Shown here: positions 9,220 through 17,951 of the stretch, piece by piece
Layout: each line of letters starts with the position of its first letter
Position numbering within the stretch: the first letter of the stretch is position 1
Assembly (NCBI RefSeq): GCF_000299935.1
Contig: NZ_AMRL01000003.1
Location: 1-64,000, forward strand
Direction of reading: 5' to 3'
Source of the DNA: Oceanibaculum indicum P24
GTDB taxonomy: Bacteria; Pseudomonadota; Alphaproteobacteria; Oceanibaculales; Oceanibaculaceae
DNA: 64,000 nucleotides
Program-made: the position numbers and the translations under genes
The notes under the pieces: generated by a model
Seen by the model: only the letters and a program-made list of their open reading frames with translations
The model's database searches: none
What the model was told of the DNA's origin: nothing

Positions 9220-10923
9220 TTAATACTTCCTCCCCCGCCTCGGATCGGGCCAGAAGGAGGTGCCGCGCCGGGCAAGGCCGCCGCCCACGCCCATCGGCAC
9301 GCCGTCGGCGCGCCAGCAGGACGCCCCTTCCATCGTGCCATCATCGTTGAAGGCGATGGCGCCCATGCCGCCAGCCACATGGTCGGTGGCGATCACCGTA
9401 TGGCCCAGTGCTTCGAAGCGGTCGCGCACATCCTGCGGCACCGCATTCTCGATCTCGACCTCCTGCCCTTGCGTGAAGAGGCGCGGCGCTTCCACCGCCT
9501 CCTGCAGGCTCATGCCGTGATCGACCCGGTTCAGGATGAACTGGAACACGGCGGACGGGATGCGGTGCGCGCCCGGCAGGCCCACGGCGAAGATCGGCTT
9601 GCCGTCGCGCTTGCCGATGGTCGCCGAGATGCCGCTGGTGATGCGCTTGCCCGGCTGTAGCGACAGCGCGTTGCCCGGATGCGGATCGAACAGATACATG
9701 TAGTTGGTCGGGATGATGCCGGTGCCCGGGATCATGATGCGCGCGCCGAACAGGCTGTTGATGGTCTGGGTCGAGGTGACGATGTTGCCCGCCGCGTCGG
9801 CCACGGTCAGGTGCGTGGTGTTGGCCGATTCGACATTCAGGATCTTCGCCTCGAAGGCGCTGGCCCGGTCCGTCCTGATTTCCGGCCGGCGTTCATCGGC
9901 ATAGTCCTTGGAGATCAGCCGTTCCACAGGCACATCGACGAAGGCCGGGTCGGCGGTGGTGGCGCGCCGGTCAGCCGCCGCGATCTTCAGCGCCTCGGCC
10001 ATCAGATGCAGCGTCTCCGTGGTGCCGAAGCCCATGCCGGCGATGTCATAAGCCTCCAGCAGGTTCAGCATCTGCACGATATGCACACCACCGGAACAGG
10101 GCGGCGGCGGACCGACGATCTCCACCCCGCGATAGGTGCCGCGCACCGGCTGGCGCTCGACCGTGCGGTAATTCGCCAGATCCTCCAGCGCGACGTAGGA
10201 GCCGGCCTGCTGCAGATAGTCGGCGATCCGCTTGCCCAGATCGCCGCCGTAAAGGTGATCCGGCCCCTTCTCCGCGATTTCCCGCAGGGTCTGGGCGTAA
10301 TCCGCCTGCACCAGCAGCGCACCTTCTGCCAGCGGCTTGCCGCCGGGCAGGAAAACAGCGGCAATCGCCGGGTCGAGCTTCAGATCGTCGGAAATCTCCT
10401 CGATGCAGGAGGCCAGGTAATTGGTCACCTGGAAACCGCGCGCGGCATGGCGGATCGCCGGCTCCATGACGGTTGCCAGCGGCAGGCTGCCGAAGCGTTC
10501 CAGCGTCTCGCACCAGGCCTTAAGGTTCCCCGGCACGGCGACCGAAGCCGGGCCGACGCGGTTGCGGCGCCCTTCCGATTCCATGTAGTCCGGCCAGACA
10601 TCGGAGATCGGCTTGAAGCTGTCGGGCTTTGCCGCCATCGGCGCGGTGGCGAGGCCGTCGATCACCGTCTCGCGCCCGTCCGCCAGATGCAGCACCGCCG
10701 TGCCGCCGCCGAAGATGCCGACCATCATCGGCTCCACCACGGTCAGGGTGAACAGGGCGGAGATCGCGGCATCGATGGCGTTGCCGCCCATCGCAAACAT
10801 CTCGGCCGAGGCGGCGGAGGCCAGCGGATGGTTCGTAACCGCCATGCCGCGTGAGGCCGTTACCGGCGTCTTTTCGCACTGAAAGAGCGTTCCGGCGCGG
10901 CCGCGCCAGCCTGAATTGGTCAT
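9220..10923 (-). CDS. Gamma-glutamyltransferase family protein
   Basis: This is an Ntn-hydrolase of 567 residues that moves or hydrolyses gamma-glutamyl groups, or acts on related acylated amines. It is made as a proenzyme that cuts itself before a catalytic threonine, here in ANTTHLTVADAAGN. Other hallmarks are GGNAIDAAISALFTL near the N-terminus, the GPPPPCSGGVH segment, and the small-subunit glycine motif LPGAHRIPSAVF. No signal peptide is visible, so it may be cytoplasmic, like many alphaproteobacterial GGT-like hydrolases. The start has AGGGTGAG upstream. It converges with the HNH gene, six bases apart. Confidence 0.9.
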   Translation of the reverse strand: MTNSGWRGRAGTLFQCEKTPVTASRGMAVTNHPLASAASAEMFAMGGNAIDAAISALFTLTVVEPMMVGIFGGGTAVLHLADGRETVIDGLATAPMAAKPDSFKPISDVWPDYMESEGRRNRVGPASVAVPGNLKAWCETLERFGSLPLATVMEPAIRHAARGFQVTNYLASCIEEISDDLKLDPAIAAVFLPGGKPLAEGALLVQADYAQTLREIAEKGPDHLYGGDLGKRIADYLQQAGSYVALEDLANYRTVERQPVRGTYRGVEIVGPPPPCSGGVHIVQMLNLLEAYDIAGMGFGTTETLHLMAEALKIAAADRRATTADPAFVDVPVERLISKDYADERRPEIRTDRASAFEAKILNVESANTTHLTVADAAGNIVTSTQTINSLFGARIMIPGTGIIPTNYMYLFDPHPGNALSLQPGKRITSGISATIGKRDGKPIFAVGLPGAHRIPSAVFQFILNRVDHGMSLQEAVEAPRLFTQGQEVEIENAVPQDVRDRFEALGHTVIATDHVAGGMGAIAFNDDGTMEGASCWRADGVPMGVGGGLARRGTSFWPDPRRGRKY

Positions 10924-11049
10924 CTCACCCTGCCTGCCCGTCGATGGATCGCCAAAGAATGGAAGACCATCCTAACGGCTGAGCAGGCGAGGACCAGCCG
11001 AAACCCGTGCGCCAGGCTGCACGGAAAGCGCGGCAGCCATGCCGGTGTC

Positions 11050-12669
11050 TCAGCTTTCCTCTTGGGTTATGGCCAGAGGCGCCTTCTGCGTCATCTCCCG
11101 CAGCATCCAGATCAGCCGCTCGAACAGGCCAGTCAGCTGCAACAGCCCCAGCTTTTCCTCGCGGCCAAGCGAAACCGTCTCGTCGCTGAGGAACTGCCGG
11201 CGCACCCCTTCCATCAGATCGCCACGATCCCCGGTGATCCGCTGGATCAGCGCCATATCCTCGGGATCGCCGCTCTCCATCGCCTCAACGAAGGACAGCA
11301 GCACGGCATCCAGCCCTTCGACCAGGGCGATGCGGATATCCTCCAGCGCGGCGCTGCCCTGCAGCAGCGGGGCGGCCTCGGCAAACTCCGCCAGCGCGGC
11401 TTCCAGCGTCTCCAGCCGGCTGTGCCGGTCCACGATGCGATAGACCCGCTCGTGATTCTCCGCGACCAGCCGGTCATCCGCCAGATCGTCGATATAGATG
11501 CCCGCCTGCCTGTGCACTGACCGGAAGGCCTCGCGCAATTCTGCCATCCGTCTGCCGCGCTGGCCGGCCTCCGGCAGGCGCGGCACGTCGATATAGCGCG
11601 GCAGCCGCTGCAACAGGCGCAGCTGCTCCTTCTCCGCCATGATCAGCGCGATCTCCGGGTTGCCAGCCACATGGTCGCTGAGATAGGCGAGGCGCGATTC
11701 ATCCTCCTGCTCGGTCGGCGGATAAAGCCGGGCGAGCAGCCTTTCCGACGGTCCGATCAGCGGCAGCAACACAAATCCGGCAATCATGTTGAAGAACAGA
11801 TAGGCGAAGGCGATCTGCTGGCCGACATCGTCGGACAATGACTGCACCGCCGCCATGAGCGGCGGAAACCCGAAAAGGGTTTCCGTATAGAACAACGGTA
11901 CCAGCACGATGCAGCCGACGATGTTGAAGGAAAACTGATACATAGCGACCTGGCGCGCAGTTCCCCTGATCTGCCCGGACAGAAGCCAGGTGGCAATCGA
12001 ACTGCCCAGGTTTGTGCCGTAGGCAACCATGACGGTCTGCTCGAAGCTCAGCAGGCCGCTCGCGGCGAAGGCAATGGCCAGCAGCGAGACGCTGACGGAA
12101 GACTGGCTGATCAGGGTCAGGGCCGCACCGATGGCAAGCGCCGCCATGGGCGAGCCCCCGGCCCCCGCCATCATCTCCTTGAAGAAGGGCTCCTCGGCGA
12201 TCGGTGCCGCCCCCATCTTCAGCAGCACCAGCCCGTAATAGAGCAGGCACAGGCCGAAGACGGCACGCAGCACCGCCTGCCAGTTCTGGAAACGCTGCAT
12301 GGTCATCAGGATGCCGCTGCCGCCCAGCGCCATCAGCACCACGATCTCGATATCCAGCGTGACGACAAAGATAATGACTGAGGCGCCCACATTGGCGCCG
12401 ACGATCATCGGCAGGGCGCGGCGCGCATCGATCATCCGCGCCATCAGCAGCCCGACCAGAATGAAGGTAACGATTTGCGTGCTCTGGGTGATCGCGCCCA
12501 GGATGGCACCCCACATCAGCCCCGCCGGGATCGAGGAAGCGACCCGCGCGATTTCCTGCTGTATGCGGCGGTTGGCGAGGCTGCGCAGATTGCCGGTCAG
12601 CATGTCGCTGCCAGCGAAGAACAGTCCCAAGCCGCCCAGAATGGTCGCAATGATCCAGGCTGCTTCCAT
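11050..12669 (-). CDS. Na/Pi cotransporter family protein with PhoU-like tail
   Basis: The 539-residue membrane protein has two Na_Pi_cotrans repeats: one near residues 15-150 with ANVGASVIIFVVTL, and one near 170-300 with ISQSSVSVSLLAIAFAA and YGTNLGSSIATW. The QSS and GxNxG motifs of the NptA/YjbB group are present. A cytoplasmic helical PhoU-like domain fills about 350-530. The expected role is sodium-coupled phosphate movement or export. It is transcribed away from the AraC gene and stands alone. Confidence 0.85.
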   Translation of the reverse strand: MEAAWIIATILGGLGLFFAGSDMLTGNLRSLANRRIQQEIARVASSIPAGLMWGAILGAITQSTQIVTFILVGLLMARMIDARRALPMIVGANVGASVIIFVVTLDIEIVVLMALGGSGILMTMQRFQNWQAVLRAVFGLCLLYYGLVLLKMGAAPIAEEPFFKEMMAGAGGSPMAALAIGAALTLISQSSVSVSLLAIAFAASGLLSFEQTVMVAYGTNLGSSIATWLLSGQIRGTARQVAMYQFSFNIVGCIVLVPLFYTETLFGFPPLMAAVQSLSDDVGQQIAFAYLFFNMIAGFVLLPLIGPSERLLARLYPPTEQEDESRLAYLSDHVAGNPEIALIMAEKEQLRLLQRLPRYIDVPRLPEAGQRGRRMAELREAFRSVHRQAGIYIDDLADDRLVAENHERVYRIVDRHSRLETLEAALAEFAEAAPLLQGSAALEDIRIALVEGLDAVLLSFVEAMESGDPEDMALIQRITGDRGDLMEGVRRQFLSDETVSLGREEKLGLLQLTGLFERLIWMLREMTQKAPLAITQEES

Positions 12670-12772
12670 GCTGTCCCCTAGCCCCTGACGCCCGTGATTA
12701 AACTAATAATTACAGTAGTTTCGATGCGGGAGCGAAGTCCAGCCCCTCGTGATGGGCCAGAAATGGGGCCGG

Positions 12773-13819
12773 TCAGAGGGTGCGAATCCAGCCCTCCCAC
12801 TCCCGGTCGCCGAAGATATCCGGCTCGCCGGAAGAAGCATCAGTCTCCCGCGCAGCATGCAGCACGCCGGCCTGGCGAGCCTCCGACGGGGTGAAGCCAT
12901 AGTGCCGGCGAAAGGCGCGGATGAAGGAGGACTCGCCGCTGAACCCGACCGAGAGCGCAATGTCGATGATCTTGCGCTGCTGCTGCGCAGGGTCGGTGAG
13001 CAGGGTCAGCGCGTGCGCCAGCCGGCGGTCGCGGATATAGGAAGCGACACCGTCATAATACTGGAAAAGCTTGTACAGCCGGCTGCGGGAGACACCGAAG
13101 ACCTCCGCAACGCTCTCCGGCGACAGGGCCGGGTCCTCGATATTTTCCTCGATATAGCGTTTCAGCGTGGTGACGATTGCCATGCGGATCGCCTGTTCGC
13201 CGCCTTCATTCTCGTGCGGGTTTCCGTTCAGCGTCGCGGCGACGAGATTCATCGTCGGCGAGACGATGAGCCCGCCCTGCTCCGTTGTCAGCCGGGGCGC
13301 CTGCTTCTGCAGTTCCAGCATATGGGTGCGCAGCAGCCGCGCGAACGGATCGTCTCCCCGGACGCACTGATAATGGCGATGGTCGGGGTCCTTGATGTGC
13401 GGCGCCAGCAGCGAGCGCGGCACGAACAGGGCCAGCAGGTCGAAATCCTCATTGGTGGTGTCCAGCGTCTGCGCATTGTCGAACACGCAGATATCGCCGG
13501 CCTCCATGATCACGTCGCCCTGCGGTGTGCGGGCATGGCAGCGGCCGCGCGTGAACAGCTGGATCATGTAATGATCGATGCCGTCGCGGTCGATCCGCAT
13601 GCGGTCGCGCTTGAAATGCTGCCGGCTCGCCTTGCAGCGGATCTGCGACAGGCCGCCGAACAGATAGCCGTCAGTCAGCGCATGAAAGCCGTTTTCCTGA
13701 TCAGGCGAGGTCAGGTCGGCCTGGTAGAGAACCGAAACACTGTCCCGCCAGACCTGAAACTTCTCCGCCCCTTCCAGCCGGTCGGTCGAGAAATAGGAAT
13801 GCGGCAGCAATTCCCCCAT
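12773..13819 (-). CDS. AraC family transcriptional regulator
   Basis: The 348-residue regulator has an N-terminal AraC-binding-like sensor domain and a C-terminal double helix-turn-helix at about 245-345 (SPESVAEVFGVSRSRLYKLFQ, then IALSVGFSGESSFIRAFRRHYG, then TPSEAR). I use ATG 13819, which has GGAGAAGGTCG upstream; the longer frame begins with TTG and has no binding site. It is transcribed away from the subtilase/RiPP run, with about 180 bases between the two starts (13820-13997), so it is the natural candidate to control that run. Its ligand is unknown. Confidence 0.88.
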   Translation of the reverse strand: MGELLPHSYFSTDRLEGAEKFQVWRDSVSVLYQADLTSPDQENGFHALTDGYLFGGLSQIRCKASRQHFKRDRMRIDRDGIDHYMIQLFTRGRCHARTPQGDVIMEAGDICVFDNAQTLDTTNEDFDLLALFVPRSLLAPHIKDPDHRHYQCVRGDDPFARLLRTHMLELQKQAPRLTTEQGGLIVSPTMNLVAATLNGNPHENEGGEQAIRMAIVTTLKRYIEENIEDPALSPESVAEVFGVSRSRLYKLFQYYDGVASYIRDRRLAHALTLLTDPAQQQRKIIDIALSVGFSGESSFIRAFRRHYGFTPSEARQAGVLHAARETDASSGEPDIFGDREWEGWIRTL

Positions 13820-13997
13820 CGACCTTCTCCCCCGTTTTATTTGCAAATCTTCTAATTGATAAAAAGCTTGGCATATTGCCGTATTCGGAGCAACCCGCCC
13901 GCTCGGGGATCCGGGCCGTTCGGGACGGAATGGGCATCGTTCCGGGACGGAATGTCAGGTCGGCCGCAACGGCATGGAGGACAGTGAAGGCTGAGCC

Positions 13998-16289
13998 ATG
14001 CCGAAAACCGGAACACAGGACCTTATTCCCATGCTCCCGACCGACACCTACTTCCCCTATCAGTGGCACCTCATCAATACCGGCCAAGATGGCGCCAGAG
14101 TTGGCGTTGACCTGAATGTCGTGCCGGTCTGGCAGGACTACACCGGCAAGGGGGTGATTGTCGGGATTTACGATTCCGGCGTCCAGGTCGGCCATCCGGA
14201 CCTGTCGGCGAACTTCGACCCTGCCTTGCAGCCGACAACGGTTTTCGGACCGCACGATCCCGATCCGGTCGATGGACGCTTTGTCACCCAGGATGGGCAC
14301 GGCACGGCTGTTGCCGGGCTGATCCTGGCGGCGAACAACGGGTTCGGGGTGGTCGGCGTCGCCTATGACGCCACCTTCGGCGCGGTTAACCTGATCCTGT
14401 CCGACAGCTATGAGTCGGATAATGAGGCGGGCGACGCCACCGAACTGACCGCCCTGAACTACCAGATGGCGCTGTACGATGTGATCAACCACAGCTATGG
14501 GCCGGACACACCCTTCATCTCCAACTTCACCGAATTCGAGAATTTCGCCAATCTCGCATCGATGGACCGGGCGGCCCTGCTGGGGCGGGATGGCCTCGGC
14601 ACCGTCCATGTCGTCGCCGGCGGCAACGAGCGTACCGACGGCAACATGACGACCTATGGCGATCTCGGCAATCTGCGCTACACCATCAATGTCGCCGCCG
14701 GCTCCGCCGAAGGCGATATCCTCTATTACAGCAATCCCGGCGCCTCGCTGGTCGTCACTGCCCCGGTGGACCGCAATCCCGGCGATGACGGCTTCAAGTC
14801 GGTTACCACCGACCTGCTGGCCGGCCTCGGCTATTCCGGTAGCAACAATGCCGAAATCGATAGCTCGGACTATTCCGACCAGATGAACGGCACCTCCGCC
14901 GCGGCGCCGATGGTGACCGGCGTGGTCGCGCTGATGCTGGAGGCGAACCCGTTGCTGGGCTATCGCGACGTGCAGGAAATCCTCGCGCTGACTGCCCGCG
15001 CGAACTGGCAGGAAGGCGCGTACGAGCTGTATGACTGGCAGACCAATGGCGCCACCTACTGGAATGGCGGCGGCCTGGAGTTCAGCCATGATTACGGCTT
15101 CGGCTTCGTCGATGCGCTGGCCGCCGTGCGGCTGGCCGAAAGCTGGACCGACCAGCGCACCCGCTACAACGAACAGATCGAAGTCGTCGAGGCGCTGGAC
15201 ATCGACACCGCCATCCCCAACACCGGCGTGCCGCTCAGCTACAGCTTCGAGGTGGAGGCCGATTTCACCGTCGAATGGGTGGAACTGGCGGTCGGGCTGG
15301 ACCACAGCTGGTGGGGCGATCTGACAGTCACGCTGCTGTCGCCGGACGGCACGGAGAGCGTCCTGATGAACCGGCCCGGTGTGACGCCGGACACCAATGC
15401 CGGTCTGGATATTCCGGTCAGTGCTTCCGGTTTCGAGGGCGAGGACGAATTGCAGTTCATCTTCGCCAGCAACGCCCCGCGTGGCGAGCTGGCGGACGGC
15501 GCCTGGACGGTGACTGTCACCGATGCCGGCGCGGCCGGTTTCGGTGTCCTGGAGGACCTGACCCTGCTGCTCTATGGCCGCCCGGAAGAGGATGTCCAGA
15601 CGTTCTACTACACTGACCGCTATGCCGATCTGGCAGCGGAACAGGCGGGCCGCCAGAGCCTGCAGACCGACGGACCGGCGAAGATCAACGCGGCGGCGGT
15701 CAGCGGCGATGTCGTCATCGACCTCTCGCCCGGCATGCTGGGCAGCATTGCGGGGGCGGACTTCACCCTCGTTGCGGGCAGCATCGTCACGGAAATCCTG
15801 GCGGGTGGCGGCAATGACAGCCTGACCGCCAGCGATATCGGCACCATCCTGGCCGGCGCACACGGCCACGATGCGCTGACCGGTGGCGCCGGGGCCGACC
15901 TGCTGGAAGGCAACAAGAATGCCGACACGCTGGTCGGCGGACTTGGGGATGACACGTTGCGCGGCGGCAAGGGGCACGACCGTCTGGACGGTGGTGGCGG
16001 CAACGATGTGATGCATGGCGGCCTCGGCGAGAACATCTTCGCCTTCGCCGACGGCAGCGGCATCGACACGATCATGGATTTCGGGATCGGCCGCGACCGT
16101 ATCGAGGTCAGCCAGGGCATCAACGGCACGAATATCTCCACCGCGGCGGACCTGCTGGCGCTCGTCGCCTCGGATATTGCCGGCAACGCGGTGCTTGACT
16201 TGGGCAGTGGGAACCACGTCACTCTTGTCGGGGTCGCGGCGGCCGCGCTGGCCGAGGATCACTTCCTGATATCCGCGCCGATAGCATGA
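13998..16289 (+). CDS. Secreted S8 subtilase with P domain and RTX repeats
   Basis: This 763-residue serine protease is of the kexin/furin-like type. The catalytic triad is visible: D59 (IYDSGVQ), H101 (QDGHGTAVAG) and S300 (MNGTSAAAPMVTG), with N210 as oxyanion residue. A P/Homo-B domain covers about 395-530. The C-terminal 150 residues hold RTX calcium-binding nonapeptides (GGAGADLLEG, GGLGDDTLRGG, GGGGNDVMHGG) and end like type I secretion substrates. There is no signal peptide, so export by an ABC/HlyD/TolC machine is expected. Such a machine lies 6 kb downstream on the same strand. The start follows the sequence GTGAAGGCTGAGCC. It may process secreted peptides, including the RiPP, or degrade external protein. 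The link to the RiPP is inference. Confidence 0.9.
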   Translation: MPKTGTQDLIPMLPTDTYFPYQWHLINTGQDGARVGVDLNVVPVWQDYTGKGVIVGIYDSGVQVGHPDLSANFDPALQPTTVFGPHDPDPVDGRFVTQDGHGTAVAGLILAANNGFGVVGVAYDATFGAVNLILSDSYESDNEAGDATELTALNYQMALYDVINHSYGPDTPFISNFTEFENFANLASMDRAALLGRDGLGTVHVVAGGNERTDGNMTTYGDLGNLRYTINVAAGSAEGDILYYSNPGASLVVTAPVDRNPGDDGFKSVTTDLLAGLGYSGSNNAEIDSSDYSDQMNGTSAAAPMVTGVVALMLEANPLLGYRDVQEILALTARANWQEGAYELYDWQTNGATYWNGGGLEFSHDYGFGFVDALAAVRLAESWTDQRTRYNEQIEVVEALDIDTAIPNTGVPLSYSFEVEADFTVEWVELAVGLDHSWWGDLTVTLLSPDGTESVLMNRPGVTPDTNAGLDIPVSASGFEGEDELQFIFASNAPRGELADGAWTVTVTDAGAAGFGVLEDLTLLLYGRPEEDVQTFYYTDRYADLAAEQAGRQSLQTDGPAKINAAAVSGDVVIDLSPGMLGSIAGADFTLVAGSIVTEILAGGGNDSLTASDIGTILAGAHGHDALTGGAGADLLEGNKNADTLVGGLGDDTLRGGKGHDRLDGGGGNDVMHGGLGENIFAFADGSGIDTIMDFGIGRDRIEVSQGINGTNISTAADLLALVASDIAGNAVLDLGSGNHVTLVGVAAAALAEDHFLISAPIA

Positions 16290-16311
16290 CCATGCAGCAT
16301 ATGGCGTTCAG

Positions 16312-17445
16312 ATGGCGGAACTGTCGGCAAGGACCCGAAGATTGGCAGCCCTGAACGATAGCCTGACCGAAACGCTCTCAGCGTTCCTGCGGGACGGGGA
16401 CGCCGTCGATATGCCCGGCCTGATCGCCGAACTGCAGGAACATGCCCAGATCTGCAACACGACCCGCGCGATGAACAAGGTATCGGGCGTCGTCGGTGTC
16501 GAGGATAATGCGCAGGGCTTTCACAAGCTGCTGACCACCAGAATCCTGCCGGTCATCGAGCTGAAATTGCCGTCCTACAGTGCAACGGCGGGACAGGCGA
16601 ATTTGCTCGACCTCGTCGAACTGCTGAACGCGCTTGTCGCCTGGGAGACGCGATCGGGGGTCGGGTTCGAGATACAGCGCTTCCGCCAGCAGCTTGCCGA
16701 CCGGCTCTATGGCGACATACAGCGGCAGACCGAGGCCTTCATCCGGCGGCTGGACAAGGCGGATTACGCGGAAATGCCGCAGGCCGGTGCCCTGATCCTG
16801 CAGCTTGATGCCCATATCTGGCTGCTGGAAGGCTTCGGCCAGCGCCAGAAGATGGCGGAGCTGCAGAATGCCTCCGCCCGCCTGGCCCGCAGCATCGTGC
16901 GCTCGGTCAGCCGCACCCTTCAGGGTTTCCTGGCCGATGGCGACATGGTGCGCCATTTCGACGTCTCAGCCGTGCTGCTCTATGTCGAGGATCTGGTCGT
17001 CGCCATGCTGCGCGTGCTGGAATCGACCAGGGAGGAAGAGGCCAAGGGCGCGGCACACCCCTTCATCCTGTCGCTTGGCGAACAGATCGCGACGGCTAAC
17101 CTCGCCGATCTGGATGCGCTTCTGTCCTACTATCTGCGCGCCCTGGAGCGCGCCCTCGACACGCCGAAGGTGAGCAAGGACACGTTCCGCATCTTCTCGA
17201 CACATGCCGGCATGACCTTGCGGCTGCTGCGCGGGCTTGCCCGCCAAGGGGGACAGGCGAAAGCCAGTGGCCTTTACGAGCGCGGCATGCAGCGGGTCTA
17301 TGGCCTGCAGGCAAAGGCGCGTAGCCTGCACCGTGACAGTGCCGAACCGCATATCGCGGACAAGCTTGCCCTGCTTGAAGCGATCACGGCCGATTTCGAA
17401 AAGCCCCTCGTCCAGATCATCCCTTCTGCCACAGACCGTCTTTGA
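16312..17445 (+). CDS. Unrecognised all-helical protein in the RiPP locus
   Basis: I do not recognise this 377-residue protein. It has no signal peptide or membrane segment and is predicted to be almost entirely helical. Several stretches look like diverged copies of one helical hairpin. Residues 18-44 (LTETLSAFLRDGDAVDMPGL), 131-168 (RLYGDIQRQTEAFIRRLDKA) and 196-232 (VRSVSRTLQGFLADGDMVRH) share a pattern of helix, F-[LI]-x-[DR]-x-D, short turn, helix. Residues 74-110 may be another copy. It lies 22 bases after the protease and its stop is four bases before the RiPP precursor start, so it is probably co-expressed. Immunity, chaperone or adaptor roles are possible; none is shown. Confidence 0.75.
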   Translation: MAELSARTRRLAALNDSLTETLSAFLRDGDAVDMPGLIAELQEHAQICNTTRAMNKVSGVVGVEDNAQGFHKLLTTRILPVIELKLPSYSATAGQANLLDLVELLNALVAWETRSGVGFEIQRFRQQLADRLYGDIQRQTEAFIRRLDKADYAEMPQAGALILQLDAHIWLLEGFGQRQKMAELQNASARLARSIVRSVSRTLQGFLADGDMVRHFDVSAVLLYVEDLVVAMLRVLESTREEEAKGAAHPFILSLGEQIATANLADLDALLSYYLRALERALDTPKVSKDTFRIFSTHAGMTLRLLRGLARQGGQAKASGLYERGMQRVYGLQAKARSLHRDSAEPHIADKLALLEAITADFEKPLVQIIPSATDRL

Positions 17446-17449
17446 CCCC

Positions 17450-17851
17450 ATGATCGATAAACCCCTGTCTCCCGCGGAACGCCTGAAGGACACGGTCTGG
17501 CAACAGATTGTGCGGCTGGCCACGACAGACGCCCATTTCCGCGACAGGCTGCAGACCGAGCCGGTGGCCCTGTTGCAGGCTGTCGGCATCACGGTGCCGG
17601 CCGGCATCCGCTTCGTCTGTGTCGAGACGGCTCCGGACCAGGTCGCCGAGGTGCTGGGGCGCTCGGACGGCAATCTCGTCTATGTTCCCATCGTGACATC
17701 TGCCGCGCCGGACGCCGCTGGCGAACTCGAAGACGAGGCGCTGGATGCCGTGGTCGGCGGCACCGGACCGCTGACAGGTACGCCCATGCCATCGAACTTT
17801 TCCGCGATGATCTCCTTCACGGATGGCGTCAATGTCGGTTCCGCCAATTGA
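17450..17851 (+). CDS. NHLP leader peptide family RiPP precursor
   Basis: This is a 133-residue peptide precursor. Residues 10-82 match the nitrile hydratase alpha-subunit-like leader (WQQIVRLATTDAHFRDRL, LLQAVGITVPAGIRFVCVE), without the CxxCSC metal site of the true enzyme. The leader ends in a double-glycine site: L93, L98 and V101 sit at -12, -7 and -4, with G103-G104 at -2/-1. Cleavage there would release a 29-residue core. ATG 17450 starts four bases after the upstream stop; the longer frame only overlaps that gene. The NHLM exporter set downstream supports the call. The core has no cysteine, so lanthionine or thiazole chemistry is not expected. Confidence 0.92.
   Translation: MIDKPLSPAERLKDTVWQQIVRLATTDAHFRDRLQTEPVALLQAVGITVPAGIRFVCVETAPDQVAEVLGRSDGNLVYVPIVTSAAPDAAGELEDEALDAVVGGTGPLTGTPMPSNFSAMISFTDGVNVGSAN
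17762..17848 (+). other. Predicted core peptide after the GG site
   Basis: These codons follow G103-G104 and encode residues 105-133, starting TGPLTGTPMP and ending TDGVNVGSAN. The core holds four Thr, four Ser, two Pro-flanked turns, two Met and no Cys, Lys, Arg or His, with one Asp as its only charge. The cleavage position is inferred from the double-glycine consensus and the C39 peptidase encoded downstream. Confidence 0.75.
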
Positions 17852-17890
17852 GCCGGATATGTTAGCTTCAATGTCAGCATCGCCGGGCAA

Positions 17891-17910
17891 GCCGCTGGGT
17901 ATCCAGTGGC
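17891..17910 (+). promoter_or_regulatory. Intercistronic hairpin after the RiPP precursor
   Basis: An 8-bp stem with one G-U pair (GCCGCTGG with CCAGTGGC) and a GTAT loop lies 40 bases after the precursor stop and 41 bases before the STAS gene. It has no T-run. A hairpin at this place could stabilise the precursor message or thin out read-through, a common way to make more precursor than machinery. Confidence 0.4.
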
Positions 17911-17951
17911 CCAACCGGATGCATCCAACAGCAGGCAATCGGTAGAGGGCT

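Noticed and set aside
13701-16262. Long minus-strand open frame opposite the subtilase
   Set aside because: Same reason: antisense to a gene with a full catalytic triad and RTX repeats, with repetitive Val/Asp/Gly composition mirroring the RTX codons.
16312-17445. Lanthipeptide synthetase or other RiPP maturase
   Set aside because: No dehydratase, cyclase zinc ligands, YcaO or radical-SAM motifs can be seen.
17450-17851. Nitrile hydratase alpha subunit
   Set aside because: The CxxCSC metal motif is absent, the protein is too short and it ends in a GG leader site plus a short core.
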